DNA of 39,055 bases. Source: Vibrio sp. PID17_43. GTDB taxonomy: Bacteria > Pseudomonadota > Gammaproteobacteria > Enterobacterales > Vibrionaceae. Location: NCBI RefSeq assembly GCF_002608565.1, contig NZ_LIXM01000032.1, forward strand, positions 1-39,055. The letters are read 5' to 3'. The notes below the pieces were generated by a model that was not told where the DNA came from, made no database searches, and worked only from the letters and a program-made list of their open reading frames with translations. Numbering within the stretch: position 1 is the first letter of the stretch; every line of letters starts with the position of its first letter. This document shows positions 1 through 8,240 of the stretch, piece after piece. A program made the position numbers and the translations under genes.

Positions 1-1
1 C

Positions 2-118
2 AGTGTTGTGGATGAGTTGATTTGGCCAAAGGATAAGAGGATTTGTCATATCTTTGATTATCCGTTAAATACTAATTTAGCAAAATCACTGACTCACTTT
101 TGTCCAAAAACGAGCTAG
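2..118 (+). CDS. C-terminal tail of an unidentified protein (partial)
   Basis: An open frame enters from the left edge and runs 38 codons to a TAG at 116-118. Its composition is protein-like (charged start, then an aromatic and leucine-rich stretch ending HFCPKTS). I do not recognise the family. A second frame overlaps it from about 74 and runs to a TAA at 235-237, also with plausible composition (segment DHQAILSYLNYQATLGL). Either could be the true 3' end, or the two could be one gene split by a frameshift. The rest of the gene lies outside the window. Confidence 0.35.
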   Translation, partial: SVVDELIWPKDKRICHIFDYPLNTNLAKSLTHFCPKTS

Positions 119-233
119 CCAACGTCAGTTCCGTGTGTGATCACCAAGCGATTCTGTCGTACCTTAATTACCAAGCGACTTTGGGCCTGATGAGCGTGGT
201 ACGATATTGTTCTTCACTAGAAGACACCATGAG

Positions 234-989
234 TTAATCCAATACACGTTTCAGCCCTGATGCATAGGCAGGGAAATCTGAAATTGTATTGTGGCCTGCA
301 CCGGTAATGACAAACACCTCCGCTAGCTGATTGCCAAATTCAGCGATAAGCTGTTCGGTTCTCGCCCGCGTGATCACTCGATCCTCTTCTGCAATGAAGA
401 TATAGGTTTGAGCCGTAATATCTTTTGCCCTATCCGAAGAACGGTATTTGTCTTTGATCATCCAGGAAACGGGGAGCATCCAATAAATATCTTTTGCGAC
501 ATTTTCAATGCTATCAAATGGTGTTACCAAGATGAGCTTGTCCACTTGATGATTAGCCGCTACGTATGTGGCAACACCTGAGCCAAGGCTCCGACCTAGC
601 AACGATATCGAATCATGTTGAGTTTTAACTGACTCAAATATCTGTACCGCATTGCTATATAAAGCCTTCTCAGTCGGTGTGCCTAAATTATTACCATAAC
701 CGCGGTAAGGGATAAGATAGATAGTATAGCCTGGGGCCAACGCCTTAAAAAATGGGATATTGGCTTCGATACTTTCTGCGTTTCCGCCGTAATAGATTAG
801 CGCCTTAGGTTGCCCTTCATTGAGCATCCAGCCAAAAAGTTGTATGCCATCCACAGCGAAGCTGGTATTCCTTTTGCCGTAAAAATGACTGGCAAGCTGG
901 GGAAAGTAGAGAAACTGACGCTGTAAGGCATAAAAAGCAAGAGCGAAAAGGGCGTAGAACACCACTAGAGTAACCAATATACTTTTCAT
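234..989 (-). CDS. Membrane-anchored alpha/beta hydrolase
   Basis: A serine hydrolase of the alpha/beta-hydrolase superfamily, related to the ABHD13/YfhR type, with one N-terminal membrane segment (about residues 3-24) and the catalytic domain probably in the periplasm. The nucleophile elbow is GRSLG. The acid is probably in the EEDRV segment and the histidine in GAGHN. The substrate is unknown. I start at the ATG at 989 rather than the GTG at 998, because an AGGTGA ribosome site lies 5 to 6 bases upstream of that ATG. The ribosome site overlaps the end of the DUF2784 gene, so the two are probably one translationally coupled transcript. Family is secure, function is not. Confidence 0.85.
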   Translation of the reverse strand: MKSILVTLVVFYALFALAFYALQRQFLYFPQLASHFYGKRNTSFAVDGIQLFGWMLNEGQPKALIYYGGNAESIEANIPFFKALAPGYTIYLIPYRGYGNNLGTPTEKALYSNAVQIFESVKTQHDSISLLGRSLGSGVATYVAANHQVDKLILVTPFDSIENVAKDIYWMLPVSWMIKDKYRSSDRAKDITAQTYIFIAEEDRVITRARTEQLIAEFGNQLAEVFVITGAGHNTISDFPAYASGLKRVLD

Positions 990-994
990 TCTCG

Positions 995-1369
995 TCACCT
1001 GCCTTGGTTGAGTTTATACCTATAATATACGAGAGCATAAATAACGATATTGATTCCCAAGGCGGCAAGACCGAGTAAAACCTGCACGTCAAAGCGCAAC
1101 TCAACCGGATAAATAATGGGAATGATATAGTGCTCGACAAAGCCTCCCGGATAGCCTTCATCACCCGCCGCTTGCCTTAATTGGTTTTCCAATGGCGTTA
1201 AAGGGCAGATCCAGCCTTTAAAACTGATCACCGTAACCCATAGGGCTGCGGGAATATGGATAAACAGCATATAGCTACGCCATCGTACCAATACGCCTCC
1301 GATCAACGCGAAGATGATAAATAAAAGGTGAAGGATGACGACAAGATCTGCCAGCATTCGATAAATCAT
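995..1369 (-). CDS. DUF2784 family membrane protein
   Basis: A 124-residue protein with three hydrophobic segments (about residues 6-26, 34-50 and 93-115). The pattern of an N-terminal LADLVVILHLLFI helix, a central segment with GWICPLTPLE, and the YPGGFVEHYI motif is typical of DUF2784, a family of unknown function often found singly in Proteobacteria. A GGAGG ribosome site precedes the ATG. It lies directly upstream of the alpha/beta hydrolase and its stop region carries that gene's ribosome site, so they are probably co-transcribed. No function can be inferred. Confidence 0.85.
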   Translation of the reverse strand: MIYRMLADLVVILHLLFIIFALIGGVLVRWRSYMLFIHIPAALWVTVISFKGWICPLTPLENQLRQAAGDEGYPGGFVEHYIIPIIYPVELRFDVQVLLGLAALGINIVIYALVYYRYKLNQGR

Positions 1370-1418
1370 AAGTTATGCCTCCCTCCCAAGTTAAACATAG
1401 CCTACTTGAAGCCATAAC

Positions 1419-1619
1419 TTTTATCCGAAGGGGTCTTTGTCCGGCAGACTCATCAGTCGTTGAAACTCACTTATCCGTCACAGCCTGAATCTCAGATGGT
1501 TCAACAATATGATGCGAATCCAGTGGTGGACTATCCACATCACCATCGCAGTAAGCAGTACCGCGACAAAGATGGAACTGAAGCGGTACAAGATGGAGAA
1601 GAATGCATCTTTTTGTTCT
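1419..1619 (+). pseudogene. Short open stretch, possible gene debris
   Basis: This frame is open for about 66 codons between a TAA and a TAA/TGA pair at 1617-1622. It has protein-like composition around an ANPVVDYPHHH segment, but no good start codon with a ribosome site near its beginning. An internal ATG at 1497 would give 40 codons. I do not recognise it. It abuts the LysR-like remnant in another frame, so I read the block as decayed or rearranged sequence rather than a gene. Confidence 0.25.
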
Positions 1620-1649
1620 GGTACTAATGACGTCGTCAGTGGCACGGAT

Positions 1650-1823
1650 AGGGCAGACATCGCCGAGAACGCGATGGCCGATTTGGAAGATGGTTAGCTG
1701 GTGGAAGTGCTGCCAGAGTTCACGCACCCTAAGCAGCATCTGACGTGGATTTATCCTTCCAATCTGTTTTTGCCTAACAAGGTAAAGGCGCTGATTGATC
1801 TATTCAGAGAGCAGCTCCAATAG
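1650..1823 (+). pseudogene. LysR-type regulator, C-terminal remnant with nonsense codon
   Basis: In one frame the sequence reads AENAMADLEDG, a TAG at 1695-1697, then LVEVLPEF followed by WIYPSNLFLPNKVKALIDLF and a TAG at 1821-1823. This matches the end of the effector-binding domain of LysR-type regulators: the usual DL..G.LV.VLP segment, then the YP....LP.KV..LIDFL end. The DNA-binding domain and most of the effector domain are absent, and a stop interrupts what remains. It is a relic of a lost regulator; its original target cannot be told. Confidence 0.6.
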
Positions 1824-1940
1824 AGTGAGTGGGTTGTAACTTTGCAGAATTCGCGGATTTGATTGCGCTAGACTTCTGGTACATTCTTGTTATTCAAGAA
1901 CTTAAATATTCGCGCCTCAAGTCGCTCATAGGAGATGAGA

Positions 1941-2483
1941 ATGTTATCGAAAAATACCACCGGTCTGATTGTTGTCGACGTGCAAGGCACACTGGCGAGC
2001 CTGATGCATGAGAGCGAAGCGCTGATAGAAAACACCACGAAGTTAGTTAAAGGAGCGAAGGCGCTTAGCCTACCGATGGTTTGGTTAGAGCAAAACCCAG
2101 ATCGCTTAGGACCGACGGTTGAGCCGGTGCGTGAAGAATTGTCGCAAAATCATCTTGCTATCGCTAAATACACCTTCGATGGCTGTAAAGTACCGACATT
2201 CAAACTCGCTATCGAGAATGCCAACGTTGATACTTGGTTGATTTGTGGTATTGAAGCGCACATCTGTGTGTACCAAACCGCCTTATCGCTGCGCCAAATG
2301 GGTTACCGAGTGGAGTTGGTGACGGATTGTGTTTCTTCACGCACCGCGGCAAACAAAGCCTTAGCCTTGGCGAAACTGACCGCCAATGGGATCGGCCTGA
2401 CCGGTGTAGAAATGTGTTTGTATGAAATGGTCGAAGATTGCCGAGCGCCAGAATTTAAAGACATTCTGACGCTAATTAAGTAA
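1941..2483 (+). CDS. Isochorismatase-family cysteine hydrolase
   Basis: A 180-residue cysteine hydrolase of the isochorismatase superfamily (YcaC-like type), cytoplasmic, likely hydrolysing a small amide or similar bond. The Asp-Lys-Cys triad is visible as D13 in VVDVQ, K76 in AIAKYTFDG, and C109 in GIEAHICV with the preceding cis-peptide motif. I choose the ATG at 1941 because the AGGAG at 1930-1934 is 6 bases from it but abuts the in-frame ATG at 1935. It is followed by a convergent gene 25 bases away and preceded by regulator debris, so it may have lost its original control. The substrate is unknown. Confidence 0.88.
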   Translation: MLSKNTTGLIVVDVQGTLASLMHESEALIENTTKLVKGAKALSLPMVWLEQNPDRLGPTVEPVREELSQNHLAIAKYTFDGCKVPTFKLAIENANVDTWLICGIEAHICVYQTALSLRQMGYRVELVTDCVSSRTAANKALALAKLTANGIGLTGVEMCLYEMVEDCRAPEFKDILTLIK

Positions 2484-2508
2484 CTCGAACGCAGATGACA
2501 TTGCCGCT

Positions 2509-3429
2509 TTAATCAAACTCTCGCTGATACCTTGGCAACATCGACTCGTTGCCAAGTAATCCACCTTGATGAATATAGATAAGCGCCTTGTCTTGGTTCT
2601 CAGTCAGCCATGGCAGTAAACATTGCCACATGTACGGATCGTATAGCAGATCAAATTCAATATCGGTTTGTCTCTGCAGTGCTTTCCAGGTCTCGTAATC
2701 ACTTTGGTACAAACGCCCAAAGTGATGCTTATCACGTACTGACAGAATCGTTGGGTGGTTGCCGGTTTCCAGCGTATTGAACTGCTCAGTGAGGTAATCG
2801 GCATCACCCACGCAAGCACACGTGACGACTTCTATCCCGTGCGGTTTTAGGTGCTTGCTCAAATACAGGGCGGTGGTGCCAGTTCCTGATGGCAATGCCA
2901 CGACAAATGGTTTCTTCCCTTCAAAACGTGTCCACTCAAGAATTTCCATTGCCAATTGTTTTACACCGAGTTCAGCTACTGATGCACGACCACCCTCTGG
3001 CACAACAAGTGTTGTCTCGTCTAAGCGGCGAACTTGTTCAATGTAATCACGTGGATGAAGCTCAGAGCCGATGGCTTGCATTGAGGTTATGGTCATGCCG
3101 AGATCAAGTGCGCCACGGTAATTACCGATGGGCGTGTTTTTTAGCCAAGTCGGGATGTGCTGAACGTAGAATTCGAAGTTCCAACCTTTGATTTGTGCTA
3201 GTGCCGCCAGAGAATACATGGCATTCGATTGAGCAGACCCATAGCTAATCAAAGTTTTGATTTCACTGTTCTTCGCTTCCATTAACGCCATCAACTTACG
3301 CGCTTTGTTCCCAGAAAAGTGGGAATGCAACATGTCATCACGTTTAAGGAAAAAGGTGTGACCGTTATAGCTGTGCTGCGTTATCGGGCTTTCAGAAAGT
3401 TTCATACTGCTATTGGCGGAATCAACCAC
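2509..3429 (-). CDS. PLP-dependent ACC deaminase / D-cysteine desulfhydrase-like enzyme
   Basis: A fold-type II pyridoxal-phosphate enzyme of the 1-aminocyclopropane-1-carboxylate deaminase / D-cysteine desulfhydrase family. It shows the KRDD motif, the PLP lysine in FSGNKARK (about K42), the SYGSAQSNAMYSLA segment, and a phosphate-binding PSGTGTTAL loop. Members release ammonia from ACC or ammonia and sulfide from D-cysteine; sequence alone does not separate the two, but gamma-proteobacterial members are usually thought of as D-cysteine desulfhydrases. The first codon is a GTG after AAGGTGG; an in-frame ATG at 3405 (MKLSESP) matches where many relatives begin. It is divergent from the kinase gene. 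Confidence 0.8.
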   Translation of the reverse strand: MVDSANSSMKLSESPITQHSYNGHTFFLKRDDMLHSHFSGNKARKLMALMEAKNSEIKTLISYGSAQSNAMYSLAALAQIKGWNFEFYVQHIPTWLKNTPIGNYRGALDLGMTITSMQAIGSELHPRDYIEQVRRLDETTLVVPEGGRASVAELGVKQLAMEILEWTRFEGKKPFVVALPSGTGTTALYLSKHLKPHGIEVVTCACVGDADYLTEQFNTLETGNHPTILSVRDKHHFGRLYQSDYETWKALQRQTDIEFDLLYDPYMWQCLLPWLTENQDKALIYIHQGGLLGNESMLPRYQREFD

Positions 3430-3536
3430 GCCACCTTGCCATTCAAGAGGGGGCGTAGTTTACCGCCATTAAATCGAGATAAAAAGTCTGTGTTTAGAGC
3501 TTGGCTTCGTTCGAGGGTTAAGCACTATCAATTAAG

Positions 3537-3570
3537 GTCGTTGATGATTCGATGATCTACCGTCAACGAC
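3537..3570. repeat. Inverted repeat in a divergent intergenic region
   Basis: GTCGTTGA at 3537-3544 and TCAACGAC at 3563-3570 are perfect inverted 8-mers separated by 18 bases, between the divergent PLP-enzyme and kinase genes. It has no T-tract, so it is more likely an operator or RNA hairpin than a terminator. No known regulator consensus is recognised. Confidence 0.4.
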
Positions 3571-3648
3571 ATTCTTCGTGTTACTCGCCTTTCGAGTCTA
3601 AGCCACGTACACTACGCGCCTTATTTTATACAAGCAGAAGGCTTAGGT

Positions 3649-4887
3649 TTGCAGACTCTAGAACAACTAAAATCAGGGCAATTATTAGGAATTAAACAAC
3701 TCAAGTTGGCCGAGGGGCTAACGGATTTTCCTATGGAGATTATAGAGCTTGCAGACACGCTGGAAGTACTAGACCTATCGGGCAATGCGCTTTCTGAACT
3801 TCCTAAAGAACTGGGTAAACTGACGAAGCTAAAAATCATCTTTGCTTCTAACAACCAATTCACACATTTGCCAGACGTGTTGGGCAAACTGCCAAATCTT
3901 GAGATGGTTGGGTTTAAAACCAATAAAATAAAAGAAGTAAGTGAAACGTCGCTGCCTGCTCAGTTGCGTTGGCTCATTTTAACTGACAACGAGATTGAAA
4001 CCCTGCCGAATAGTTTGGGGGAAAGACCTCGATTACAAAAGCTGGCACTTGCGGGCAACCGCATTAAACGTTTGCCGAGTAGTATGGAAAACTTGGTGAA
4101 CTTGGAGCTGATCCGTCTCTCTGCTAACCAGCTTGAATTTTTTCCTGACGTATTGACTCAGTTACCTAAGCTAGCTTGGTGTGCTTTCGCGGGGAATCCA
4201 TTTTGTCAGCATCCCTCTTCGTTAGACAGTGTGCCTAAAGTCTCGACGAGCAGTTATTCACTCAATCGCGTGCTAGGGCAAGGGGCGAGTGGGGTGATCT
4301 CTCATGCCAATTGGCTAGATTCGGATTACGATTTCCCAAATGAAGTCGCCGTGAAAGTGTTCAAAGGCGAAGTGACCAGTGATGGCTTCCCTCATGATGA
4401 ACTCGAAGCGTGTTTACAAGCAGGGCATCACAACAACTTGGTGAAGTCGATCGCGCAAGTAGATGATAGGAATGATCTTGCGTTGGTGATGGAGTTGATT
4501 CCTGACAGTTATTACAACTTAGGTTTGCCCCCAACGCTTGCAACCTGCACTAGGGATACGTTTCCAGAAGGCTTCTCTCTGACGATCAAGCAAATTGCAT
4601 GTATCGTTGAACAGATGGTGGATGTGTTTAACCACCTGCACAACAACAAAGTGTGCCATGGCGACTTGTATGCTCACAATACATTGATCAATGAACAAGG
4701 GCAGATGATATTTGGCGATTTTGGTGCGGCGAGTATTTACGGCTACCTTTCAGAGGAGCAACAAACGGCAATCAGAACGATCGAAACACGCGCGTTACGA
4801 TTGTTCATCGATGATTTACTGTCTGTTTGTGAGAAATCGGAAGTAGGGTGTGATGAATATCAACGCCTAACTGAACTGGATATTTAG
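3649..4887 (+). CDS. Leucine-rich-repeat protein kinase
   Basis: A 412-residue fusion. Residues about 15-190 hold roughly seven leucine-rich repeats (LEVLDLSGNALSELP, LRWLILTDNEIETLP and similar). Residues about 205-412 form a eukaryotic-type kinase fold: glycine loop G210-Q-G-A-S-G215, ATP lysine K236 in VAVKVF, catalytic loop HGDLYAHN with D339 and N344, and DFG at D357. The C-lobe is short, about 55 residues after DFG, as in other bacterial LRR-kinases of this type as far as I recall. It has no membrane segment and is probably cytoplasmic. The start is a TTG with AAGG 7 bases upstream, since the family begins near TLEQL. Its role is unknown. Confidence 0.87.
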   Translation: MQTLEQLKSGQLLGIKQLKLAEGLTDFPMEIIELADTLEVLDLSGNALSELPKELGKLTKLKIIFASNNQFTHLPDVLGKLPNLEMVGFKTNKIKEVSETSLPAQLRWLILTDNEIETLPNSLGERPRLQKLALAGNRIKRLPSSMENLVNLELIRLSANQLEFFPDVLTQLPKLAWCAFAGNPFCQHPSSLDSVPKVSTSSYSLNRVLGQGASGVISHANWLDSDYDFPNEVAVKVFKGEVTSDGFPHDELEACLQAGHHNNLVKSIAQVDDRNDLALVMELIPDSYYNLGLPPTLATCTRDTFPEGFSLTIKQIACIVEQMVDVFNHLHNNKVCHGDLYAHNTLINEQGQMIFGDFGAASIYGYLSEEQQTAIRTIETRALRLFIDDLLSVCEKSEVGCDEYQRLTELDI

Positions 4888-4913
4888 AGCGACCTCATGT
4901 AGTTATGGCAAGA

Positions 4914-5458
4914 TCACTTCGGCAATTCTTGATGTTCCGAAGCGATTTTGCTCACGGCTTCACAGCCACCTTTTGGGTGCGTCCCGATACTAAATTGCCA
5001 GCCGTATCGTTGGCATCAGTCATCGACAATCATTAACCCTAAGCCATGACTATTGGAGTGGGGAATATCGGAAAGCACCTCTCCTTCATCTCGAACTGAA
5101 ATTTGCTTGTCGTTCATGTGAATCACACCGGTTGGTGTTGCCGCGATAACATTACGAACAAGGTTTCCTAAAATAATAGTCAGCACAGCATTGGTAACAC
5201 GCGTAGTCAGATGGCATCTATTTGTATATCGAAACCAAGATTTTTTTCATCGGCTTGAGCTTGGTTTTGCGCAATGATTTGTTTTATTTCTTGCTCAGTA
5301 ATACTTCTTGTTGGTGAATCATCGGTGTTGCGCTCATAACGAACTAACCCAAGTGATGATTTATTCAACATTACGTTAGATAAATTGACCGCAGAGATTG
5401 GATTATACGCAAGTATTACCGTATGCAGTTTGTACTGCGTTTTAAAATTTGTTTTAGA
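4914..5458 (-). pseudogene. Sensor histidine kinase, C-terminal remnant (frameshift plus nonsense)
   Basis: Reading the minus strand from 5458, an open frame passes LGLVRYERN and a coiled region to a TGA near 5206. One frame over, it resumes as VTNAVLTIILGNLVRNVIAA, an N-box, then a GVIHMNDKQISVRDEGE G1-like strand and SHGLGLMIVDD, a G2 box. It then hits TGA at 5016-5018 and continues in the same frame with CQRYGWQFSIGTHPKGG to a TGA at 4914-4916. This is the ATPase domain of a two-component histidine kinase with at least one frameshift and one nonsense codon; the sensor part is absent. No response regulator is adjacent. Confidence 0.75.
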
Positions 5459-5512
5459 TCATTGAAATGTGCAAAAATGCAAAATGTGATTTTAAATTAT
5501 TAAACTTTGACA

Positions 5513-5532
5513 GGGTTTAAAAAATTAAACCC
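5513..5532. repeat. Perfect inverted repeat upstream of the YheO-type regulator
   Basis: GGGTTTAA and TTAAACCC flank an AAAA loop, about 175 bases before the regulator start. There is no U-run typical of a terminator on either strand. It sits in an AT-rich region that must hold the cassette promoter, so it is a candidate operator; the binding protein is not known. Confidence 0.35.
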
Positions 5533-5706
5533 AGCTCGATGCTTTTTAGTGATCTTGTTCAAAATGCATGCGTGATTTCGATCAAAATTTCGGTTTTCGT
5601 TGCTGTTTTAGGCAGTTGTTGATGGTTTACATAAGTTTACTATCTATTGCTGAAACAACTCGAAAGGAGTAGTTTTTAGCCATTGAGTTAAGAAATGTAA
5701 ACCGAA

Positions 5707-6369
5707 ATGATGAGCGTAAAACAGGTTCGATTCACCGAAGCAGACAGAGAGTGTTTAAGCCACTATTTTCGTGTGGCTGACACGATTGCCGATCTCATTG
5801 GTCCTCACTGTGAGGTGGTGATTCATTCATTTGAAAGCTTAGACAATTCAGTGGTGAAAATCGTTAATGGGCATCATACCGGGCGTGAAATCGGTTCTCC
5901 AATCACCGATTTAGGTTTGCGTATGTGGCGAGCATTCGAGAAGACGGGGGAAGTATCACCAAAGAGCTACTTCACCAACGCATCAAATGGTTCATTGTTG
6001 AAATCGACCACTTGTATTTTGGCGGGGCCAAAGCAAAAGCCGATCGGTATGCTTTGCATCAATATGAACTTGTCATTTCCTTTTCCAGAAATCGTCAAAA
6101 CGCTGATGCCGCAATGCAATGTATCGCAGGTCAATGAAACGTTCAGTAATAACGCGAACGATGTGATCCAACAAACGTTGAGCGCAGCAATCACTGAGGT
6201 GGACCAAGACGAAACGATTTCAGCCAAGGGGCGCAATAAAGCCATCATTCGCTGTTTATTTGATAATGGTGTATTCGAGCTGAAAGAGACGACCACACAA
6301 GTATCCGAGCAACTTGGGATCAGCCGTCAGGCGGTTTACAAGTTCATCCGAGAATTTAAATCAGAATAA
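5707..6369 (+). CDS. YheO/DauR-type transcriptional regulator (PAS + HTH)
   Basis: A 220-residue DNA-binding regulator. Residues about 12-125 form a YheO-like PAS domain (LIGPHCEVVIHS, IGSPITDLGL, GMLCINMN). Residues about 170-216 form a C-terminal helix-turn-helix (SEQLGISRQAVYKFIREF) of the HTH_22 type. DauR and relatives sense amino-acid-related ligands and control neighbouring catabolic genes. Here it lies 23 bases before ridA and the cystine symporter, so it probably governs that unit. The start is an ATG-ATG pair with a stop in frame just upstream at 5698, so an earlier start is excluded. The ribosome site is weak; an AAGGAG at 5664 is too far upstream. Confidence 0.88.
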   Translation: MMSVKQVRFTEADRECLSHYFRVADTIADLIGPHCEVVIHSFESLDNSVVKIVNGHHTGREIGSPITDLGLRMWRAFEKTGEVSPKSYFTNASNGSLLKSTTCILAGPKQKPIGMLCINMNLSFPFPEIVKTLMPQCNVSQVNETFSNNANDVIQQTLSAAITEVDQDETISAKGRNKAIIRCLFDNGVFELKETTTQVSEQLGISRQAVYKFIREFKSE

Positions 6370-6392
6370 TATAATCATTTAGGAGTTATATC

Positions 6393-6776
6393 GTGAAACA
6401 GATCATTGCCACGCAGCAAGCACCGGCAGCTATCGGCCCTTACTCTCAAGGTACCGCTTACGGCGATATGGTGTATACCTCAGGCCAATTACCTCTTGTT
6501 CCAGAAACCATGCAATTTATTGAAGGCGGCATTAAAGAGCAGGCTCGTCAATCGCTAGAAAACTTGAAGGCGGTACTTGAAGCGAGTGGTGCGGGTCTAG
6601 ACACCGTACTGAAAACCACGTGCTTCCTATCCGATATGGAGAACTTCGCCGCTTTCAATGAAGTGTATACCGACGTATTCGGTACAGAGAATGCACCAGC
6701 TCGCTCTTGCGTTGAAGCTGCAAGACTACCAAAAGATGCATTGGTTGAAGTTGAAGCCATCGCCTACAAAAAATAA
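6393..6776 (+). CDS. ridA: RidA family enamine/imine deaminase
   Basis: A 127-residue RidA/YjgF/UK114 protein, a cytosolic trimer that hydrolyses reactive enamine/imine intermediates such as 2-aminoacrylate released by PLP enzymes acting on serine or cysteine. The family signature APARSCVEAARLPKDALVEV, with its substrate-binding arginine, is intact, as is the N-terminal AIGPYSQG. The start is a GTG 7 bases after AGGAG at 6381-6385. It lies between the regulator and the cystine symporter in an apparent operon, which fits clean-up of 2-aminoacrylate formed during cysteine breakdown; the link is inference from context. Confidence 0.92.
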   Translation: MKQIIATQQAPAAIGPYSQGTAYGDMVYTSGQLPLVPETMQFIEGGIKEQARQSLENLKAVLEASGAGLDTVLKTTCFLSDMENFAAFNEVYTDVFGTENAPARSCVEAARLPKDALVEVEAIAYKK

Positions 6777-6815
6777 CTGTTCTTCGGACATAATGGGTAT
6801 CAATAGGAGATTCTC

Positions 6816-8222
6816 ATGAGTATTTCATTTATTGGATTGAGCGTCCTGTTCTTTGGATTTTACGCGTTACTGGCGAGCTTCAAAAAACAAAAGAAAAGCT
6901 TTAACTTTCGAGTACTAAGTGCGTTGGCTGCGGGTTTGTTGTTCGGTGGCGCTATTCAGCTTGTGTTTGGCGTTGGCAACGTTGCTACCGCAGGTTTTGC
7001 TGAACTGATTTCTGTTTTCGGTAAAGGCTACATTAAGCTTCTACAAATGATCGTTATCCCGCTTGTGTTTGTGGCGATGATCTCTTCGATCATGAACGTA
7101 GAAGGCGGCGGTGCATTATCTCGAATTGCACCAAAAATCATCGGTATTTTACTTTTCACTTGTGCTATTTCAGCTGGCGTTGGTATCGCAAGTATCTACC
7201 TATTCGGTATCGATGCCAACGCATTAGTAAGCAGCATCGGATCTAACGGTGCAATAGAAGCTCGTGGTGATGCTCTGGTTGCAACGCAAGATGCAATGAC
7301 CAACAGTGGTCTGTCTGGTATGGCGCTGTCTATCATCCCAACTAACATCTTCGACATGCTAACAGGCTCAGAGCGTACTTCTACGCTGTCAACAGTACTG
7401 TTCGGTATGTTCCTTGGCTACTGTATTCTACAAGTAAAAAACCGTAAGCCGGAGAAAGTACAAAGCTTCGTTGATTTCATTAATGCAGCAAAAGAAGTGG
7501 TACTTTCAATGGTACGTGAAATTCTGAAGCTAACGCCTTATGGTGTATTCGCTCTGATGACCACGTTCATGATGACTAACGATTTGTTCGCACTAGCTGA
7601 AATGGGCCGCTTCCTACTAGCAAGCTACGTAGCAATCGGTGTTATGTTCGCGATTCACTTTGTGATGGTATCGATGTTCGGTCTATCTCCAGCGAAGTTC
7701 ATGAAGAAAACCTGGCCAGTGCTTGTGTTCGGTTTTGGTTCTCGCTCAAGTATGGCGGCGATTCCATTAAACGTTGAAACGCAAACTCAACGCCTTGGTG
7801 TAGATGAAGAAACGGCAAACATGTCAGCAACCTTCGGTACCAGTATCGGTCAGAACGGCTGTGCAGGTATCTACCCAGCAATGCTAGCCATCATGGCGGC
7901 ACAAGTAATGGGTATGCCTGTTGACCTAGGTTTCATCCTACAACTGATTGCCGTTATCGCGATTGCTTCATTCGGTATCGCAGGTGTTGGTGGTGGCGCT
8001 ACGTTCGCAGCAGTCGCGGTTCTGACCATCATGGGTCTAGACATCACCGTTGTGGCGATTCTGGTTTCTATCGAAGCATTGATCGACATGGCTCGTACGG
8101 CACTGAACATCTCTGGTTCAATGTTGTCAGGTGTTGTCACCGCTAAGAAAAATGGCTCTTTGAATACAGAGCAATACAACGCAGATGTCGCTGTAACAAC
8201 AGCGAAAGAAGCGGCAGTATAA
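6816..8222 (+). CDS. tcyP: TcyP/YdjN-type L-cystine:cation symporter
   Basis: A 468-residue inner-membrane carrier of the dicarboxylate/amino acid:cation symporter family. It matches the cystine branch (E. coli TcyP/YdjN) in GYIKLLQMIVIPLVF, RSSMAAIPLNVETQTQRLGV, IGQNGCAGIYPAMLA and the GVAGVGGGATFAA-like loop near the C-terminus. It is distinct from the glutamate/aspartate branch, which is represented in this window by the 16618-17877 gene. AGGAG precedes the ATG by 6 bases. It follows ridA by 39 bases and is followed by a terminator, so regulator-ridA-tcyP is the likely transcription unit. Cystine specificity is from sequence resemblance. Confidence 0.87.
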   Translation: MSISFIGLSVLFFGFYALLASFKKQKKSFNFRVLSALAAGLLFGGAIQLVFGVGNVATAGFAELISVFGKGYIKLLQMIVIPLVFVAMISSIMNVEGGGALSRIAPKIIGILLFTCAISAGVGIASIYLFGIDANALVSSIGSNGAIEARGDALVATQDAMTNSGLSGMALSIIPTNIFDMLTGSERTSTLSTVLFGMFLGYCILQVKNRKPEKVQSFVDFINAAKEVVLSMVREILKLTPYGVFALMTTFMMTNDLFALAEMGRFLLASYVAIGVMFAIHFVMVSMFGLSPAKFMKKTWPVLVFGFGSRSSMAAIPLNVETQTQRLGVDEETANMSATFGTSIGQNGCAGIYPAMLAIMAAQVMGMPVDLGFILQLIAVIAIASFGIAGVGGGATFAAVAVLTIMGLDITVVAILVSIEALIDMARTALNISGSMLSGVVTAKKNGSLNTEQYNADVAVTTAKEAAV

Positions 8223-8240
8223 TTTACAAAACTTAATTAA

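Noticed and set aside
817..1164. 115-codon minus-strand frame overlapping the hydrolase and DUF2784 genes
   Set aside because: It is a shadow of two real genes whose translations match known families.
1467..1739. Open frames of 60-90 codons on the minus strand over the debris region
   Set aside because: They overlap the plus-strand LysR remnant, lack ribosome sites and have no recognisable motif.
5664..5700. Strong AAGGAG and an ATG-TAA pair upstream of the YheO-type regulator, as a possible leader peptide
   Set aside because: The AAGGAG is not followed by a start codon at usable distance, and the ATG-TAA pair has no clear ribosome site.
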